Shown: positions 54,442-63,274, numbered from the stretch's first letter. The stretch is 64,000 bases of DNA from Scytonema sp045865695 (GCF_045865695.1 NZ_BAACAP010000231.1:43276-107275); one strand, 5' to 3'. The notes: a model not told the origin generated them from the letters alone. Program-made: numbers and translations.

Positions 54442-56640
54442 CTAAATGACCCATATCTCATTCCCCTTGCTCTTGAGCCAGTTTGCTTGCGTATCCACTA
54501 ACAGTGCTGAGTGCCCAAACGCTATACAATATGGTGGTGTTGCATCGTGAACGCTTGATTGGTCGCTAATTGGGTAAATATCGAAGTGCATCGGTAACCG
54601 TAATCGCCACCGTACTTCATCCAAACGCAAAGGCAGTATGTAAGAAACCAAAGCTTGTTTCTTCAGTTGCTTGTTAATCTCACTAATCCAGTAGTTTCCT
54701 GGCTGCCAAACTTGAATACCTAACAAAACTTGAACTTTCCAAGTATGGGCAATCGGTTCAAGGTTTCCAGGATAGGTAAATTTCCAATCCAGTCTTTCTT
54801 CGCGATATCCAAGCAACTTCATAAATCCCAAACAGTATTCATATCTGCTCTTAGGGATAGAGGTACTGGTACGTTCTGCGATCGCATGGCGCAACCGTTC
54901 AAATTCTGTCCCCTTCATCGGTTCAATTTCTAAATTGCTAAGAATCCCAGGTAAATCATAAGTTTTGAACTTATCAACCTCATTTGTTTCCGTAGTGTCA
55001 TATATCCCACATAGCAATGAACTTGTACCCCGAAAACTAGTTGCTTCATCTAAAATTGGGTTTCCCTTACCTTTTCCGGCTGATAGTTGCTGCCACTCAC
55101 TTTCCCACTCTTTGCTGCGAACAAACACAGCCTTGAGGTTTACCTTTCTTTTGTCAGTACTAAAAACTAGTTCACAATCTTTCTTGAATGCTTCTTGGCT
55201 ATCTTTATACTGCTGCTTAACATTAGGATGCCCTAGTTGTCGGACAAGCCGCATTGACTGTACTGTACCCCATTTCAAGTAATAGCCTTCAAAATTATTG
55301 ATTTTGCGGTAGTTTGCCCGAATTTGCTCGTGGAAAAACGGACGTTCGTAAACCTCGTCTGACTTCAAAGATGGAGAATCGCCCCTAAAGAGCTTGTCAA
55401 TTAAGAAATTGGGTGCAAGGGCGTAGGCAGTAAAGCCGTTAAAAATTATGTGCTGACCGTTGCGTTCATACCCATCATGGCGTCCTAATCTACCTAAACG
55501 TTGGATAAAACTACCAGCATCTGCTGACTCAAAAAATAGAGCATTGATTTTGAAGTCTACACCAACATCAATAGTGCTAGTTCCCAAAACCAAATCAGCC
55601 TCAAGGGATTCTTCCTTTGTTCTCTTCCCTGACAAACCAGTATTTTCGCTGACTTTAAACCCATAGGGTTTGAGAAAATTATCAAAAAAATTAGTTAAAC
55701 GCTTGACTGCGGCAATTGAGTTGAGAATAATTGCTCCTTTGCTGCCACCTTGCAAGTGAGCTAAAATCAACTCACTATTATCTTTTAGCCAAGTTTCAGA
55801 CGCTTTTGAGGTAGGTTCTAGCCGGACAAAATGTAAGACAATTTGCCGTGAGACTTGACGCCAACCTTCAGATTTTAGCTGTTGGCACTCAGCCATAGTA
55901 TCAGGAAATTTATACTTGTTTTCTTTTAGTGGATCTATTTCATAACAGCGAAATCCTGCTAATTTAAGCCTATCAACTAATTGCGGATTTGGGGTTGCAG
56001 AAAGAAACAAAAACTTTTTCCGCCGATTGGTACGGCGAATAAACAGCATGGCATTGATTACACTAGCAATTTGCGGTACTTGGAAAACGTGAAACTCGTC
56101 AAACAAAATTACATTGAATCGTTTAACAATCCTTCCCCACAACTTATCTGGGCTATCGTTGACAAATAGATATGCCCCTTGATGCAAGTAGTGAAAAATA
56201 TCTGGATTTGCCAGTAGAATTTCGGTTTGTCCTACGCGTGTTTCTAAGGCTGTGCCTTTTTTTAATTTTTCTTGTTCCGCATAAATTTCTAATTCTTGTC
56301 CACTCAAGCGATGAACACGCGGTTCGTGTTCTGGCTCAAATAGCTTAATGTATCCCCCAATTTGCATTTCTTGATCTCTTGCAAGTTCGTTTGTTGGATA
56401 CAATCCTAGAATTGTGAAGTATTCCAGCAAACTCTCCAAATAACTGCCTAAGCTTTTCCCGTCGCCTGTAATGGCGTAGTTGAAAATAACTTCAATATTG
56501 GGATCGCGTATTGCCTTTAAAGTATCTGCTTGATGCCAGGAAAGCACCAAGTCCTTTGGAAGTTTCACACCCTTTGGAATATCTGATGCAGATGCAGGGC
56601 ATGAATAAACAGGTTTAAGAGTAATTTTATCTTCGGACAT
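54442..56640 (-). CDS. cas3: Type I-D helicase Cas3' (no HD domain)
   Basis: This 732-aa SF2 helicase has Walker A-like AITGDGKSLGSY (about residues 57-68), the DEFH box at residues 181-184 (ILFDEFHVFQ), SATPNPQ, and a C-terminal helicase domain ending QRLGRLGRHDG. No HD nuclease is present, consistent with type I-D, where the HD is on Cas10d. It unwinds target DNA after Cascade binding. It begins 99 bp from the divergent WYL regulator gene. It is separated from the rest of the operon by the 263-bp gap holding the mini-CRISPR, so cas10d and downstream genes may have their own promoter. Confidence 0.95.
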   Translation of the reverse strand: MSEDKITLKPVYSCPASASDIPKGVKLPKDLVLSWHQADTLKAIRDPNIEVIFNYAITGDGKSLGSYLESLLEYFTILGLYPTNELARDQEMQIGGYIKLFEPEHEPRVHRLSGQELEIYAEQEKLKKGTALETRVGQTEILLANPDIFHYLHQGAYLFVNDSPDKLWGRIVKRFNVILFDEFHVFQVPQIASVINAMLFIRRTNRRKKFLFLSATPNPQLVDRLKLAGFRCYEIDPLKENKYKFPDTMAECQQLKSEGWRQVSRQIVLHFVRLEPTSKASETWLKDNSELILAHLQGGSKGAIILNSIAAVKRLTNFFDNFLKPYGFKVSENTGLSGKRTKEESLEADLVLGTSTIDVGVDFKINALFFESADAGSFIQRLGRLGRHDGYERNGQHIIFNGFTAYALAPNFLIDKLFRGDSPSLKSDEVYERPFFHEQIRANYRKINNFEGYYLKWGTVQSMRLVRQLGHPNVKQQYKDSQEAFKKDCELVFSTDKRKVNLKAVFVRSKEWESEWQQLSAGKGKGNPILDEATSFRGTSSLLCGIYDTTETNEVDKFKTYDLPGILSNLEIEPMKGTEFERLRHAIAERTSTSIPKSRYEYCLGFMKLLGYREERLDWKFTYPGNLEPIAHTWKVQVLLGIQVWQPGNYWISEINKQLKKQALVSYILPLRLDEVRWRLRLPMHFDIYPISDQSSVHDATPPYCIAFGHSALLVDTQANWLKSKGNEIWVI

Positions 56641-56650
56641 ACACTAAAAT

Positions 56651-56732
56651 AGTGTCCGTAACTTGTTGTTGAAATCTATCTTGGCACTCAAAATAGTGAT
56701 TGACAAGAGATACATGGATAAAAGTGTCCGTA
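56651..56732. promoter_or_regulatory. Paired AGTGTCCGTA motifs in the cas3'-WYL divergent promoter
   Basis: AGTGTCCGTA occurs at 56651-56660 and again at 56723-56732, 72 bp apart (close to seven helical turns). The first copy sits in a small palindrome ACACTA-AAA-TAGTGT (56641-56655) beside the cas3' start. The second is just upstream of the WYL gene start. Two in-phase copies in a shared divergent promoter are what an autoregulated repressor would use. The WYL protein is the obvious candidate, by inference. Confidence 0.55.
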
Positions 56733-56739
56733 TAAATTC

Positions 56740-57606
56740 ATGAGCCGAAAAGGTTTTTCAATAACCCTGTCGTTGAAAGAACAGGACAAAGCCGAACTAG
56801 AAAAGCTTGCCAGCGAACTTGGTATGATGTGGGGCGATCGCCCAAACATTTCCAAGCTAGTGGAAGCCATTGCCAGACGGCGGCTGCTAATTACCCCTAA
56901 TAACAATTGGTCACAAGAGCGGATAACAGCGTTAAAGCAAGCTATGTACGCTTTAACAGATGTTGGCAAAGTAGAGGAAGCCTTACTCATTGCCAATCTG
57001 TTATTGGAACGCAGCGAGTTATCATTGCCACTCAGAGCAGAAATAGAACGCTTTGTAGGGAATCCCCCTCCACCCTGGCGAATAGAACTTAACCAGTACA
57101 TCCATCGCCAGCAACCATTTCAACTTTCCTACCAAGACGCAACAGGGCGGCTGTGGAATTTTACTGTTCGCCACGCCAAAATAGTTCCTCATGAAGAACG
57201 ACAATATCTTGATTGCTGGTGTGAAGAAACCGAAGGTAATTTAGATGTCGAGGAACTTCATCACAATTGGAGTTTGCGTCTAGACAGAATTCCGGAAGCA
57301 GGTGTGATACCAATTTCGGGTAAGTGGCGATCTAATTTAGATGAACTGCCAGTAGAAATGCATATACATGGACGCTTGGCTTTTTCTTATAAAACCAAAA
57401 ATGAGGATGTAGAGAGCGAATTATTAGAAAGTTCTCCACCAGTTCGCCGAGTCGTCAGACGCATCTCCAGTACCTATTGGTTCACCCGCGAAGTCTTGCG
57501 AGATGCACCAGATGTGTTAATTATCTCGCCAGAAAATGTACATCTGCTGACTAAAGAAAAGCTCAAATTATTTTGCCAGCGTTATAATCTGGAAATTTCT
57601 TCTTAA
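56740..57606 (+). CDS. WYL-domain regulator of the I-D locus
   Basis: This 288-aa protein has an N-terminal DNA-binding region that looks like ribbon-helix-helix (SRKGFSITLSLKEQDKAELE, ISKLVEAIARRRLL), a helical middle, and a WYL-type ligand domain (PFQLSYQDATGRLWNFTVRH, VPHEERQYLDCWCEE, NWSLRLDRI). A protein of this kind (Sll7009) is known to repress the I-D CRISPR of Synechocystis. It is divergent from cas3', 99 bp apart, with paired motifs between. Its domain binds nucleic acid or a nucleotide ligand in other WYL proteins. A decayed partial copy lies at 59747. Confidence 0.85.
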   Translation: MSRKGFSITLSLKEQDKAELEKLASELGMMWGDRPNISKLVEAIARRRLLITPNNNWSQERITALKQAMYALTDVGKVEEALLIANLLLERSELSLPLRAEIERFVGNPPPPWRIELNQYIHRQQPFQLSYQDATGRLWNFTVRHAKIVPHEERQYLDCWCEETEGNLDVEELHHNWSLRLDRIPEAGVIPISGKWRSNLDELPVEMHIHGRLAFSYKTKNEDVESELLESSPPVRRVVRRISSTYWFTREVLRDAPDVLIISPENVHLLTKEKLKLFCQRYNLEISS

Positions 57607-57798
57607 AACTTTATTGGGACTGGATTTAATACCAATTCTCCATAAAAATACTCTTCTCTTAATTTAGCCCGCATAAGTAGTGAGTCCATCACTACAAGCG
57701 GGCTTTTCGCCGTAAGCGACTACCGTATAACTTCAAGCTTTTAATTTTGATGCGATGTTAAGCATAAATTTCCAAAGTATTAGTATGAGCGTAAAAAT

Positions 57799-58077
57799 TC
57801 ACTCCTCACCTTTATCCTCTTGTTTAATATGAATTTCTGAACTCAAAGGAATTTCCACAAACACATCTCTGGACATTTCTGCACCATAAGCAAGACAAGC
57901 AAGCACATCTTCTCGCTCAATACTGGGGTACTCCTGAAGAATTTCTTCAATAGTTTCGCCACTAGCTAAAAGATCCAGAATAAGAGAAACTGGGATGCGA
58001 TGTCCGCGAATACGAGGTTTGCCAAAACAAACATTTGGATCAATGGAAATTCTTGACAGCAAATTATCTCTGGTCAT
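57799..58077 (-). CDS. DUF433 antitoxin-like protein (distal copy)
   Basis: This 92-aa protein begins MTRDNLLSRISIDPNVCFGK and has the DUF433 core (GKPRIRGHRIPVSLILDLLASGETIEEILQEYP), a small helix-turn-helix-like domain found in antitoxins. It lies 13 bp after hepT as the last of five minus-strand genes. It resembles the first gene of the same operon (59337), so the operon is bounded by two DUF433 genes. Its own partner, normally a DUF5615 protein, is absent. Confidence 0.85.
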   Translation of the reverse strand: MTRDNLLSRISIDPNVCFGKPRIRGHRIPVSLILDLLASGETIEEILQEYPSIEREDVLACLAYGAEMSRDVFVEIPLSSEIHIKQEDKGEE

Positions 58078-58090
58078 AGTGTTCTCATCC

Positions 58091-58525
58091 TTATGTCTCT
58101 AATAAATCGCGATAAGCTGTAACTTGCTGTACATATAATCGATATTGCTCCAAAGCCCTTGGAATAACCGAAAATACTATTCTGCTGTTTATATCTTCAT
58201 ACTGATAAACTAAAATATTCCGCATTCCAACTGATTGTACCAGTTCATCTGCTAAATTTTGAGTAATGATGCCTTTTTGTCCAGCTTCATTAAAAGAATC
58301 GAAGTTCGTGGTTGGGTTAACTTCATATAAGTGTAACAACAGATATTCATTAATGTCTGTTGCTACTTCGACTATAAGCTGTATGAGTCTTTCAACAATT
58401 AATTGCTGGTCAAAATCACCCAAATACTCGTCAAGACTAATCGATACAAACTTTTCTAAATTGTCGCAATATTTTACAATCAATCGAATTCTAACTAAAA
58501 CGACTTCCCAATCAATGTTTCTCAT
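58091..58525 (-). CDS. HepT-like HEPN toxin with a Tyr in place of the catalytic His
   Basis: This 144-aa HEPN/DUF86 protein starts at ATG 58525, which overlaps the mntA stop as ATGA; an upstream start at 58534 is less likely. The active motif of HepT RNases is R-x4-6-H-x-Y. Here the sequence is MRNILVYQYED, with Tyr (TAT, plus-strand 58205-58207) where His (CAT) is expected. A single base change would explain this. The rest of the fold is normal (LIQLIVEVATDINEYLLLHL, LADELVQSVG). It is paired with the MntA antitoxin, which AMPylates the motif Tyr in studied pairs. The toxin may be inactive or altered. Confidence 0.85.
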   Translation of the reverse strand: MRNIDWEVVLVRIRLIVKYCDNLEKFVSISLDEYLGDFDQQLIVERLIQLIVEVATDINEYLLLHLYEVNPTTNFDSFNEAGQKGIITQNLADELVQSVGMRNILVYQYEDINSRIVFSVIPRALEQYRLYVQQVTAYRDLLET

Positions 58526-58968
58526 AATCCCCACTTTTTCAATGCCATTTCGATAAGCTGGCGTTGCTCTTGGCGAAATTTCTTCATTTCTGACTCCGAT
58601 CTCAATGAAGTGCTCCGAAAATATTCATATCCTCCTGGATCTTTCTCATAAAGAAGAATACCATCACGAGCAACAAAATGGGCTATTAGCCAAGAAGAAT
58701 TATTAAGTTCTACTACATCAATTTTTTCGGGAGATATTCCAAAAGTTTTCCCAATAATTACAGGAACTTCAAACCAACCCCAATCATTATCTTTGATATG
58801 TGTCTTTCGATCTTCTTCATTGTAAAGTATGGCAAAATCCCAGTCACTTTGACCATGAGTTTTACCAGTAGCTCTAGAGCCAAACAAAATTAACATTTTG
58901 AGATAAGGAAGTCTCTCAGGAAGTTGTTGGGCAAGTTTCCTGAGATTTTCAATTGTTGGCGTATTCAT
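58522..58968 (-). CDS. MntA-type nucleotidyltransferase antitoxin
   Basis: This 148-aa minimal nucleotidyltransferase has the GSx10DxD motif (FGSRATGKTHGQSDWDFA, near residues 30-46), followed by EKIDVVELNNSSWLIAHFVA. In MntA/HepT systems it transfers AMP groups onto the toxin's tyrosine and neutralises it. It overlaps the hepT start by 4 bp and lies 6 bp after the DUF5615 gene. All catalytic acidic residues appear present. Confidence 0.9.
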   Translation of the reverse strand: MNTPTIENLRKLAQQLPERLPYLKMLILFGSRATGKTHGQSDWDFAILYNEEDRKTHIKDNDWGWFEVPVIIGKTFGISPEKIDVVELNNSSWLIAHFVARDGILLYEKDPGGYEYFRSTSLRSESEMKKFRQEQRQLIEMALKKWGL

Positions 58969-58974
58969 GTCTTT

Positions 58975-59334
58975 TTATCTCGTATCATCTGGCGGTCGAA
59001 TTCTCACCCTACCTAGTTCGGCAGTGACAATCGCACCAGATACTAATTCATCACTGTAAAGCGTCAGTGCTTGTAAACAAACAGTTGATTGCTGTCTAGA
59101 ATTGACATTGACCAAGCGCAGAATACCACAGTGGGGCATTCTTCGCACAATTGCTAACTCACCAAAATCGCGATCGAGTGTTACCAAAATCCGACCCTCA
59201 CGGTAAGCTGTGGCTAAAATCTCCTCATCGCCCGGATCTTCTGACCAATTGCCAGCCCAAACTACATCATGTCCAGCAGTTACTAACTTTGTTTGTACGC
59301 CTCCCCACACACAAGTATCAAGAAGTAATTTCAC
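58975..59334 (-). CDS. DUF5615 PIN-like toxin candidate
   Basis: This 119-aa protein begins MKLLLDTCVWGGVQTKLVTA, with an Asp at the start of the PIN-like active site. It contains GDEEILATAYREGRILVTLD and RDFGEL, the DUF5615 (PIN-like) signature with further acidic residues. Such proteins are usually paired with DUF433 antitoxins. Here the DUF433 gene at 59337 ends 2 bp before this start, so translation is coupled. The C-terminus is RVRIRPPDDTR. Confidence 0.86.
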   Translation of the reverse strand: MKLLLDTCVWGGVQTKLVTAGHDVVWAGNWSEDPGDEEILATAYREGRILVTLDRDFGELAIVRRMPHCGILRLVNVNSRQQSTVCLQALTLYSDELVSGAIVTAELGRVRIRPPDDTR

Positions 59335-59336
59335 CC

Positions 59337-59582
59337 TTAAGACTCCACAGGTAATAGTTCAATTCGCTCATGACCTACTAACCGACGTGCATATACTAAA
59401 CAAGCCAGTACATCTTCCCTTTCTAACCAGGGATAACCCTCTAGCAAAGTTTCAATAGTATCACCTGCAGCCAGCATCCCTAAAATATGCTCAACTGCTA
59501 AACGGCGACCTCGAATAATCGGCTTACCTCCAAATATTTTAGGGTTAACTGTAATTCTTTCTAAAAGTTTTTGCTCGTCCAT
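59337..59582 (-). CDS. DUF433 antitoxin (paired with DUF5615)
   Basis: This 81-aa DUF433 protein begins DEQKLLERITVNPKIFGGKP and has IIRGRRLAVEHILGMLAAGD, then TIETLLEGYPWLEREDVLAC. It is the first gene of the five-gene minus-strand toxin-antitoxin operon and directly precedes the DUF5615 gene. DUF433/DUF5615 modules are common in cyanobacteria. Any promoter must lie in 59583-59700, next to the decayed WYL copy. Confidence 0.87.
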   Translation of the reverse strand: MDEQKLLERITVNPKIFGGKPIIRGRRLAVEHILGMLAAGDTIETLLEGYPWLEREDVLACLVYARRLVGHERIELLPVES

Positions 59583-59746
59583 ATGTTTATCTCCAAAATG
59601 TTTCCGTTTAAGGATGGAGCTTTTAAGTCGATTGATTCAAAAGCTTCTATTACTATAGTTACGCAGCTAAAACCCCTAAAACTACAGGCTTATAAAAAGT
59701 CTGTGGAAATAGTTCGAGTTCTAACTGCGGTGAACTTGAGCCTCCC

Positions 59747-59896
59747 ATGCGTCCATTGGTTCTGCAAAAAATCAGTCAGCCTACCGAAGCATGGCGAGTT
59801 ATCATAGAGCAGCACTGTCAGAGCGAACAACCCTTTCATCTACTGTATACCAATGCACAAAGTGAGGATTTATCATTTACTGTCCGTTACGCCTAA
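59747..59896 (+). pseudogene. Fragment of a second WYL-regulator gene
   Basis: Read from 59747, the frame gives QPTEAWRVIIEQHCQSEQPF and HLLYTNAQSEDLSFTVRYA. This aligns with residues around 110-145 of the intact WYL protein (PPPPWRIELNQYIHRQQPFQ, LSYQDATGRLWNFTVRHA). It stops at TAA 59894. A segment in a neighbouring frame just before it (LSLP) may match the preceding part (SELSLPL). It is a short, broken copy on the far side of the toxin-antitoxin operon. It occupies the 59583-59911 gap together with AT-rich sequence. Confidence 0.7.
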
Positions 59897-59911
59897 GAAG
59901 AGTAAGAAAAA

Positions 59912-60256
59912 ATGGCCTCCAACACAATTTCTTGGAAATCTATTCGCAATGAAGTCTTGGCAGAGCCAAAAGTAAAAGCTGAGTATGATGCACTGGAAAC
60001 TGAATTTAATCTTGCTAGACAAGTCATTAGCTTGAGAAAGGCAAGTGGTTTAAGTCAACGCGACTTTGCAGATAGGATCGGAATTAAACAACCACAACTA
60101 GCTCGAATTGAATCTGGAAAACAGATCCCTAAGCTTGAAACTTTAACAAAGCTGGCATCCGGTGCAGGCTACGCCGTTGAAATTCATTTCGTTCCTATAG
60201 AAAATAAGCAAGCTCCAAAAATTGAGCCAGTGCAAATTCCTACTGAGCCATCTTGA
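59912..60256 (+). CDS. XRE-family helix-turn-helix protein
   Basis: This 114-aa protein has a central HTH_XRE (VISLRKASGLSQRDFADRIG, IKQPQLARIESGKQIPKLET). The N-terminal helix begins MASNTISWKSIRNEVLAEPK, as in HigA/MqsA-like antitoxins that follow a toxin gene. No toxin gene lies directly upstream; only the WYL fragment is there. It is probably an orphan antitoxin or regulator. The C-terminus is a proline-rich tail. Confidence 0.82.
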   Translation: MASNTISWKSIRNEVLAEPKVKAEYDALETEFNLARQVISLRKASGLSQRDFADRIGIKQPQLARIESGKQIPKLETLTKLASGAGYAVEIHFVPIENKQAPKIEPVQIPTEPS

Positions 60257-60415
60257 GAAACACTTTAGACATCTCCGATAATAGATGTAAGGGCGCAAGG
60301 CATTGCGCCCCTACCAAAACTTTCAGGTCATGCATAATTAATCTCTAGAGATGTCTTTTGCGCTCTTTAAAAAAAATACTCAAAGTATTGCTGATTGGTC
60401 GATTCCATCAATTTT

Positions 60416-61435
60416 TTACTCAATTCCCTCCAACAACTTAGCAACTTGCTCTGGTGCAGGAAGCTGGTGTTGAAGTTCTTGGGGTACTGTAGAAACTATC
60501 TGATAAGTTCCCACACCGATTGGTTTATTTGATTCTTTAAGTGCATACTCAACAATTGTTTGATTTTTAGATTTACAAAGAATAATACCAATTGACGGAT
60601 TCTCATCAGGTAGCTTTACTTTATCATCCAAAGCAGCTAAATAAAACTGCATCTTGCCAACATACTCAGGCAAAAACTTACCAATCTTTAGTTCTACTGC
60701 TACTAAACATTTCAAACTACGGTGATAGAGAACAATATCTATAAAGTATTCTTCATCATCAATTTCTAGACGATATTGACTACCAACAAAAGCAAACATC
60801 CCTCCCATTTCTTGTAAAAATGGTTGAACTCTTGCTAAAATTGCCTTCTCTAGCTCGCGCTCGCTATGTTCATCACCTAATTCTAAAAAATCAAACGTGT
60901 ATTCATCTTTGACTGCTAATTTTGCCCGAGCGCGTATTTCCTCTGGTACAGCTTTATCAAAATTAGTTTGGTTAATTAGAGTTTTCTCATAATTTTTATT
61001 CTCAATTTGGTGTATCAAAACATTTTTTGTCCAACCAAACTTGCGAGTCATTCTAATATAAAACTCTCGTTCTAAATCATCCTTACACTTTTCAAGAATG
61101 ACAAGATTGTGAGTCCAACCAATTTCTGCAACCAATGGTTGCAGTTTTTCATTCTGGCTGTAAGTAACATAAAAACTCCGCATATTCCAAATATTACGGG
61201 CAGAAAATCCACTAATCCCAGGGAATTCTGCCTGTAAATCCTTTGCTAACTGTTCTACCACTGATTTTCCCCAGCTAGACCCCTGTTGACGGGTTACTAT
61301 AATCTTGTCAATATCCCAGTACAGGGCAATGAGTTCTTTGTTTACAGCTTTCAGCGCTTCATATTGAGCAGAACGAATGCGTTGTTTGACTTCAACTAGC
61401 AGGTTTTTGTAATCATCTGGAATCGGCTTGCTCAT
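60416..61435 (-). CDS. YhcG/DUF1016-type PD-(D/E)XK nuclease
   Basis: This 339-aa protein has an N-terminal helical DUF1016 domain (ELIALYWDIDKIIVTRQQGS, FPGISGFSARNIWNMRSFY) and a C-terminal PD-(D/E)XK nuclease (EEYFIDIVLYHRSLKCLVAV, then ELK). The acidic pair and the ELK motif are conserved. Members occur in defence islands, in toxin-like roles, and next to restriction systems. It stands alone here with both neighbours on the other strand. A role in defence is suggested by context. Confidence 0.87.
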   Translation of the reverse strand: MSKPIPDDYKNLLVEVKQRIRSAQYEALKAVNKELIALYWDIDKIIVTRQQGSSWGKSVVEQLAKDLQAEFPGISGFSARNIWNMRSFYVTYSQNEKLQPLVAEIGWTHNLVILEKCKDDLEREFYIRMTRKFGWTKNVLIHQIENKNYEKTLINQTNFDKAVPEEIRARAKLAVKDEYTFDFLELGDEHSERELEKAILARVQPFLQEMGGMFAFVGSQYRLEIDDEEYFIDIVLYHRSLKCLVAVELKIGKFLPEYVGKMQFYLAALDDKVKLPDENPSIGIILCKSKNQTIVEYALKESNKPIGVGTYQIVSTVPQELQHQLPAPEQVAKLLEGIE

Positions 61436-61543
61436 CTTTGCTAATAATTTTATTTTTATGATTTGAACATGGCGAGATATGCTTTGATTGTAATAGCGTA
61501 ACCATTAAATCTGTAGCTGTACAAACTTGGGGGAGTGTTGGAG

Positions 61544-63049
61544 ATGAAAGTAGAACAACAGCAACGTGCTATTACGGCATTCCAAGAGTTCTTAACCACA
61601 CCCCTAGACTCACTCTTACAGCAACATATCAACATAGATGCTTCAGCAGCAGCCTTGGCATTATTCCACGATGTGGCTGTAAATGTCCCTGCTTACAAAG
61701 ATTTCTTAGCACAACACGCGATCGCTCCTGATGAATACCAAACTGTTGAGGATTTCCAAAGGCTTCCAGAACTAACCAAACAAAATTATTTGCAACGTTA
61801 TTCTTTAACTAACTTATGCCGTCACGGACTGCTAGAAACCTGCGATACGATCGCTGTCTCTTCTGGTTCTACAGGAAAACCCACATTTTGGCCTCGGTTT
61901 TTCTCTGATGAGATGCAAATTGCGACCCGCTTTGAGCAGGTTTTTCATGATAGCTTTTCCGCCGATACCAAACCTACTCTCGCTGTCATTTGTTTCACTC
62001 TGGGAACTTGGGTTGGTGGTATGTTTACAGCCAATTGCTGTCGTTATCTTGCAAGCAAAGGTTATCCCGTGACTACGCTCACTCCTGGTAATAACAAAGA
62101 AGAAATTTTGCGAGTTGTGCAAGAACTAGGTTCGGCTTTTGAGCAGGTTGTTTTGTTGGGATACCCACCCTTTTTAAAAGATGTTATTGATACTGGTATA
62201 GCTCGTGGAATTGAGTGGCAGCAATATCAAGTAAAGTTGGTTATGGCAGGAGAAGTGTTTAGTGAAGAATGGCGAAATTTAGTTGGCGATCGCCTTGGTT
62301 CCCGTAATTTCTGCTATGATTCGGCATCACTCTACGGTACGGCAGATGCAGGGGTGTTGGGGAATGAGACACCTTTAAGTATTTGTATTCGTCGCTTTCT
62401 GGCAAATAATCCAGAAGCTGCACGCGCTTTGTTTGGAGAATCGCGTTTACCTACTCTAGTACAATATGACCCTATCAGTCGTTTTTTTGAAGTGAAAGAT
62501 GGTGCCTTATTATTTTCAGGAAACAACGGCATTCCTCTAGTTCGTTATAATATATTGGACAATGGAGGAATAGTCTCTTACGATGCTATGCTTCAGTTTT
62601 TAGCAAAATGGGGCTTCGCTCCAGTTACAGAATTGCAAAGAAATGGTGGAAGAGGAATTCGATCGCTACCGTTTGTTTATGTCTTCGGACGCTCTAACTT
62701 TACGGTTTCATATTTTGGAGCAAATATTTATCCAGAAAATGTCACTGTGGGATTAGAGCAAGCAGTTATCAGAGAATGGGTAACAGGTAAATTTGTCTTA
62801 CAGGTGAAGGAAGATGCAGATAAAAATCGATATTTATCTGTGGTTGTGGAATTAGCACCAGGAATAGAAGAAAGTGAAGAGAAAAAACAAGCGATCGCAT
62901 CTTCTATTCTCGAACAACTAAAACGCCTCAATAGTGAATTTGCTAACTACGTACCTCCAGAATACCAAATGCCGCAAGTTTCTTTAGCACCATTAGGCGA
63001 TCCTGAATATTTTCCTGTTGGAGTTAAGCATCGATATACTAGAAATTGA
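61544..63049 (+). CDS. Phenylacetate-CoA ligase-like AMP-forming enzyme
   Basis: This 501-aa ANL-superfamily (PaaK-like) protein begins MKVEQQQRAITAFQEF. The ATP loop is AVSSGSTGKPTFWPR, and further segments are LYGTADAGVLG and PFVYVFGRSNFTVSYFGANI. It would activate a carboxylic acid as an acyl-adenylate, perhaps for CoA or for specialised metabolism. There is no adjacent biosynthetic gene to tell the substrate. The ATG at 61544 follows a GGGGGAG ribosome site; GTG 61535 is rejected. Confidence 0.85.
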   Translation: MKVEQQQRAITAFQEFLTTPLDSLLQQHINIDASAAALALFHDVAVNVPAYKDFLAQHAIAPDEYQTVEDFQRLPELTKQNYLQRYSLTNLCRHGLLETCDTIAVSSGSTGKPTFWPRFFSDEMQIATRFEQVFHDSFSADTKPTLAVICFTLGTWVGGMFTANCCRYLASKGYPVTTLTPGNNKEEILRVVQELGSAFEQVVLLGYPPFLKDVIDTGIARGIEWQQYQVKLVMAGEVFSEEWRNLVGDRLGSRNFCYDSASLYGTADAGVLGNETPLSICIRRFLANNPEAARALFGESRLPTLVQYDPISRFFEVKDGALLFSGNNGIPLVRYNILDNGGIVSYDAMLQFLAKWGFAPVTELQRNGGRGIRSLPFVYVFGRSNFTVSYFGANIYPENVTVGLEQAVIREWVTGKFVLQVKEDADKNRYLSVVVELAPGIEESEEKKQAIASSILEQLKRLNSEFANYVPPEYQMPQVSLAPLGDPEYFPVGVKHRYTRN

Positions 63050-63161
63050 GAGAAGTGGAAAAATGACCCTTACTATTAATTGAATAGATGTACAAATTCA
63101 GAGGTTATTTATAAAGTCAACCTGAAATTACCGAACATCTAAAGACAATATATTACGTCAA

Positions 63162-63223
63162 TTGGGTTGAGGAACAACACTCAACATTGAACCCTTATTG
63201 TTGGGTTTCGTTCCTCAACCCAA
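63162..63223. repeat. Inverted repeat TTGGGTTGAGGAAC
   Basis: Arms at 63162-63175 and 63210-63223 are perfectly inverted (14 bp), with inner pieces ACAACACTCAACA and TTGTTGGGT that also pair. It is the same repeat family as the 137-bp element at 17227. It fills part of the gap before the CAP-domain gene. Confidence 0.8.
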
Positions 63224-63274
63224 CCTACGATGTCTTAATGTTTACTTTATAAATTATCTTTCAGAGGGAGAAAT

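Noticed and set aside
59571..59807. 78-codon plus-strand frame before the XRE gene
   Set aside because: It changes to another frame where WYL similarity begins; it is better explained as decayed sequence around the WYL fragment.
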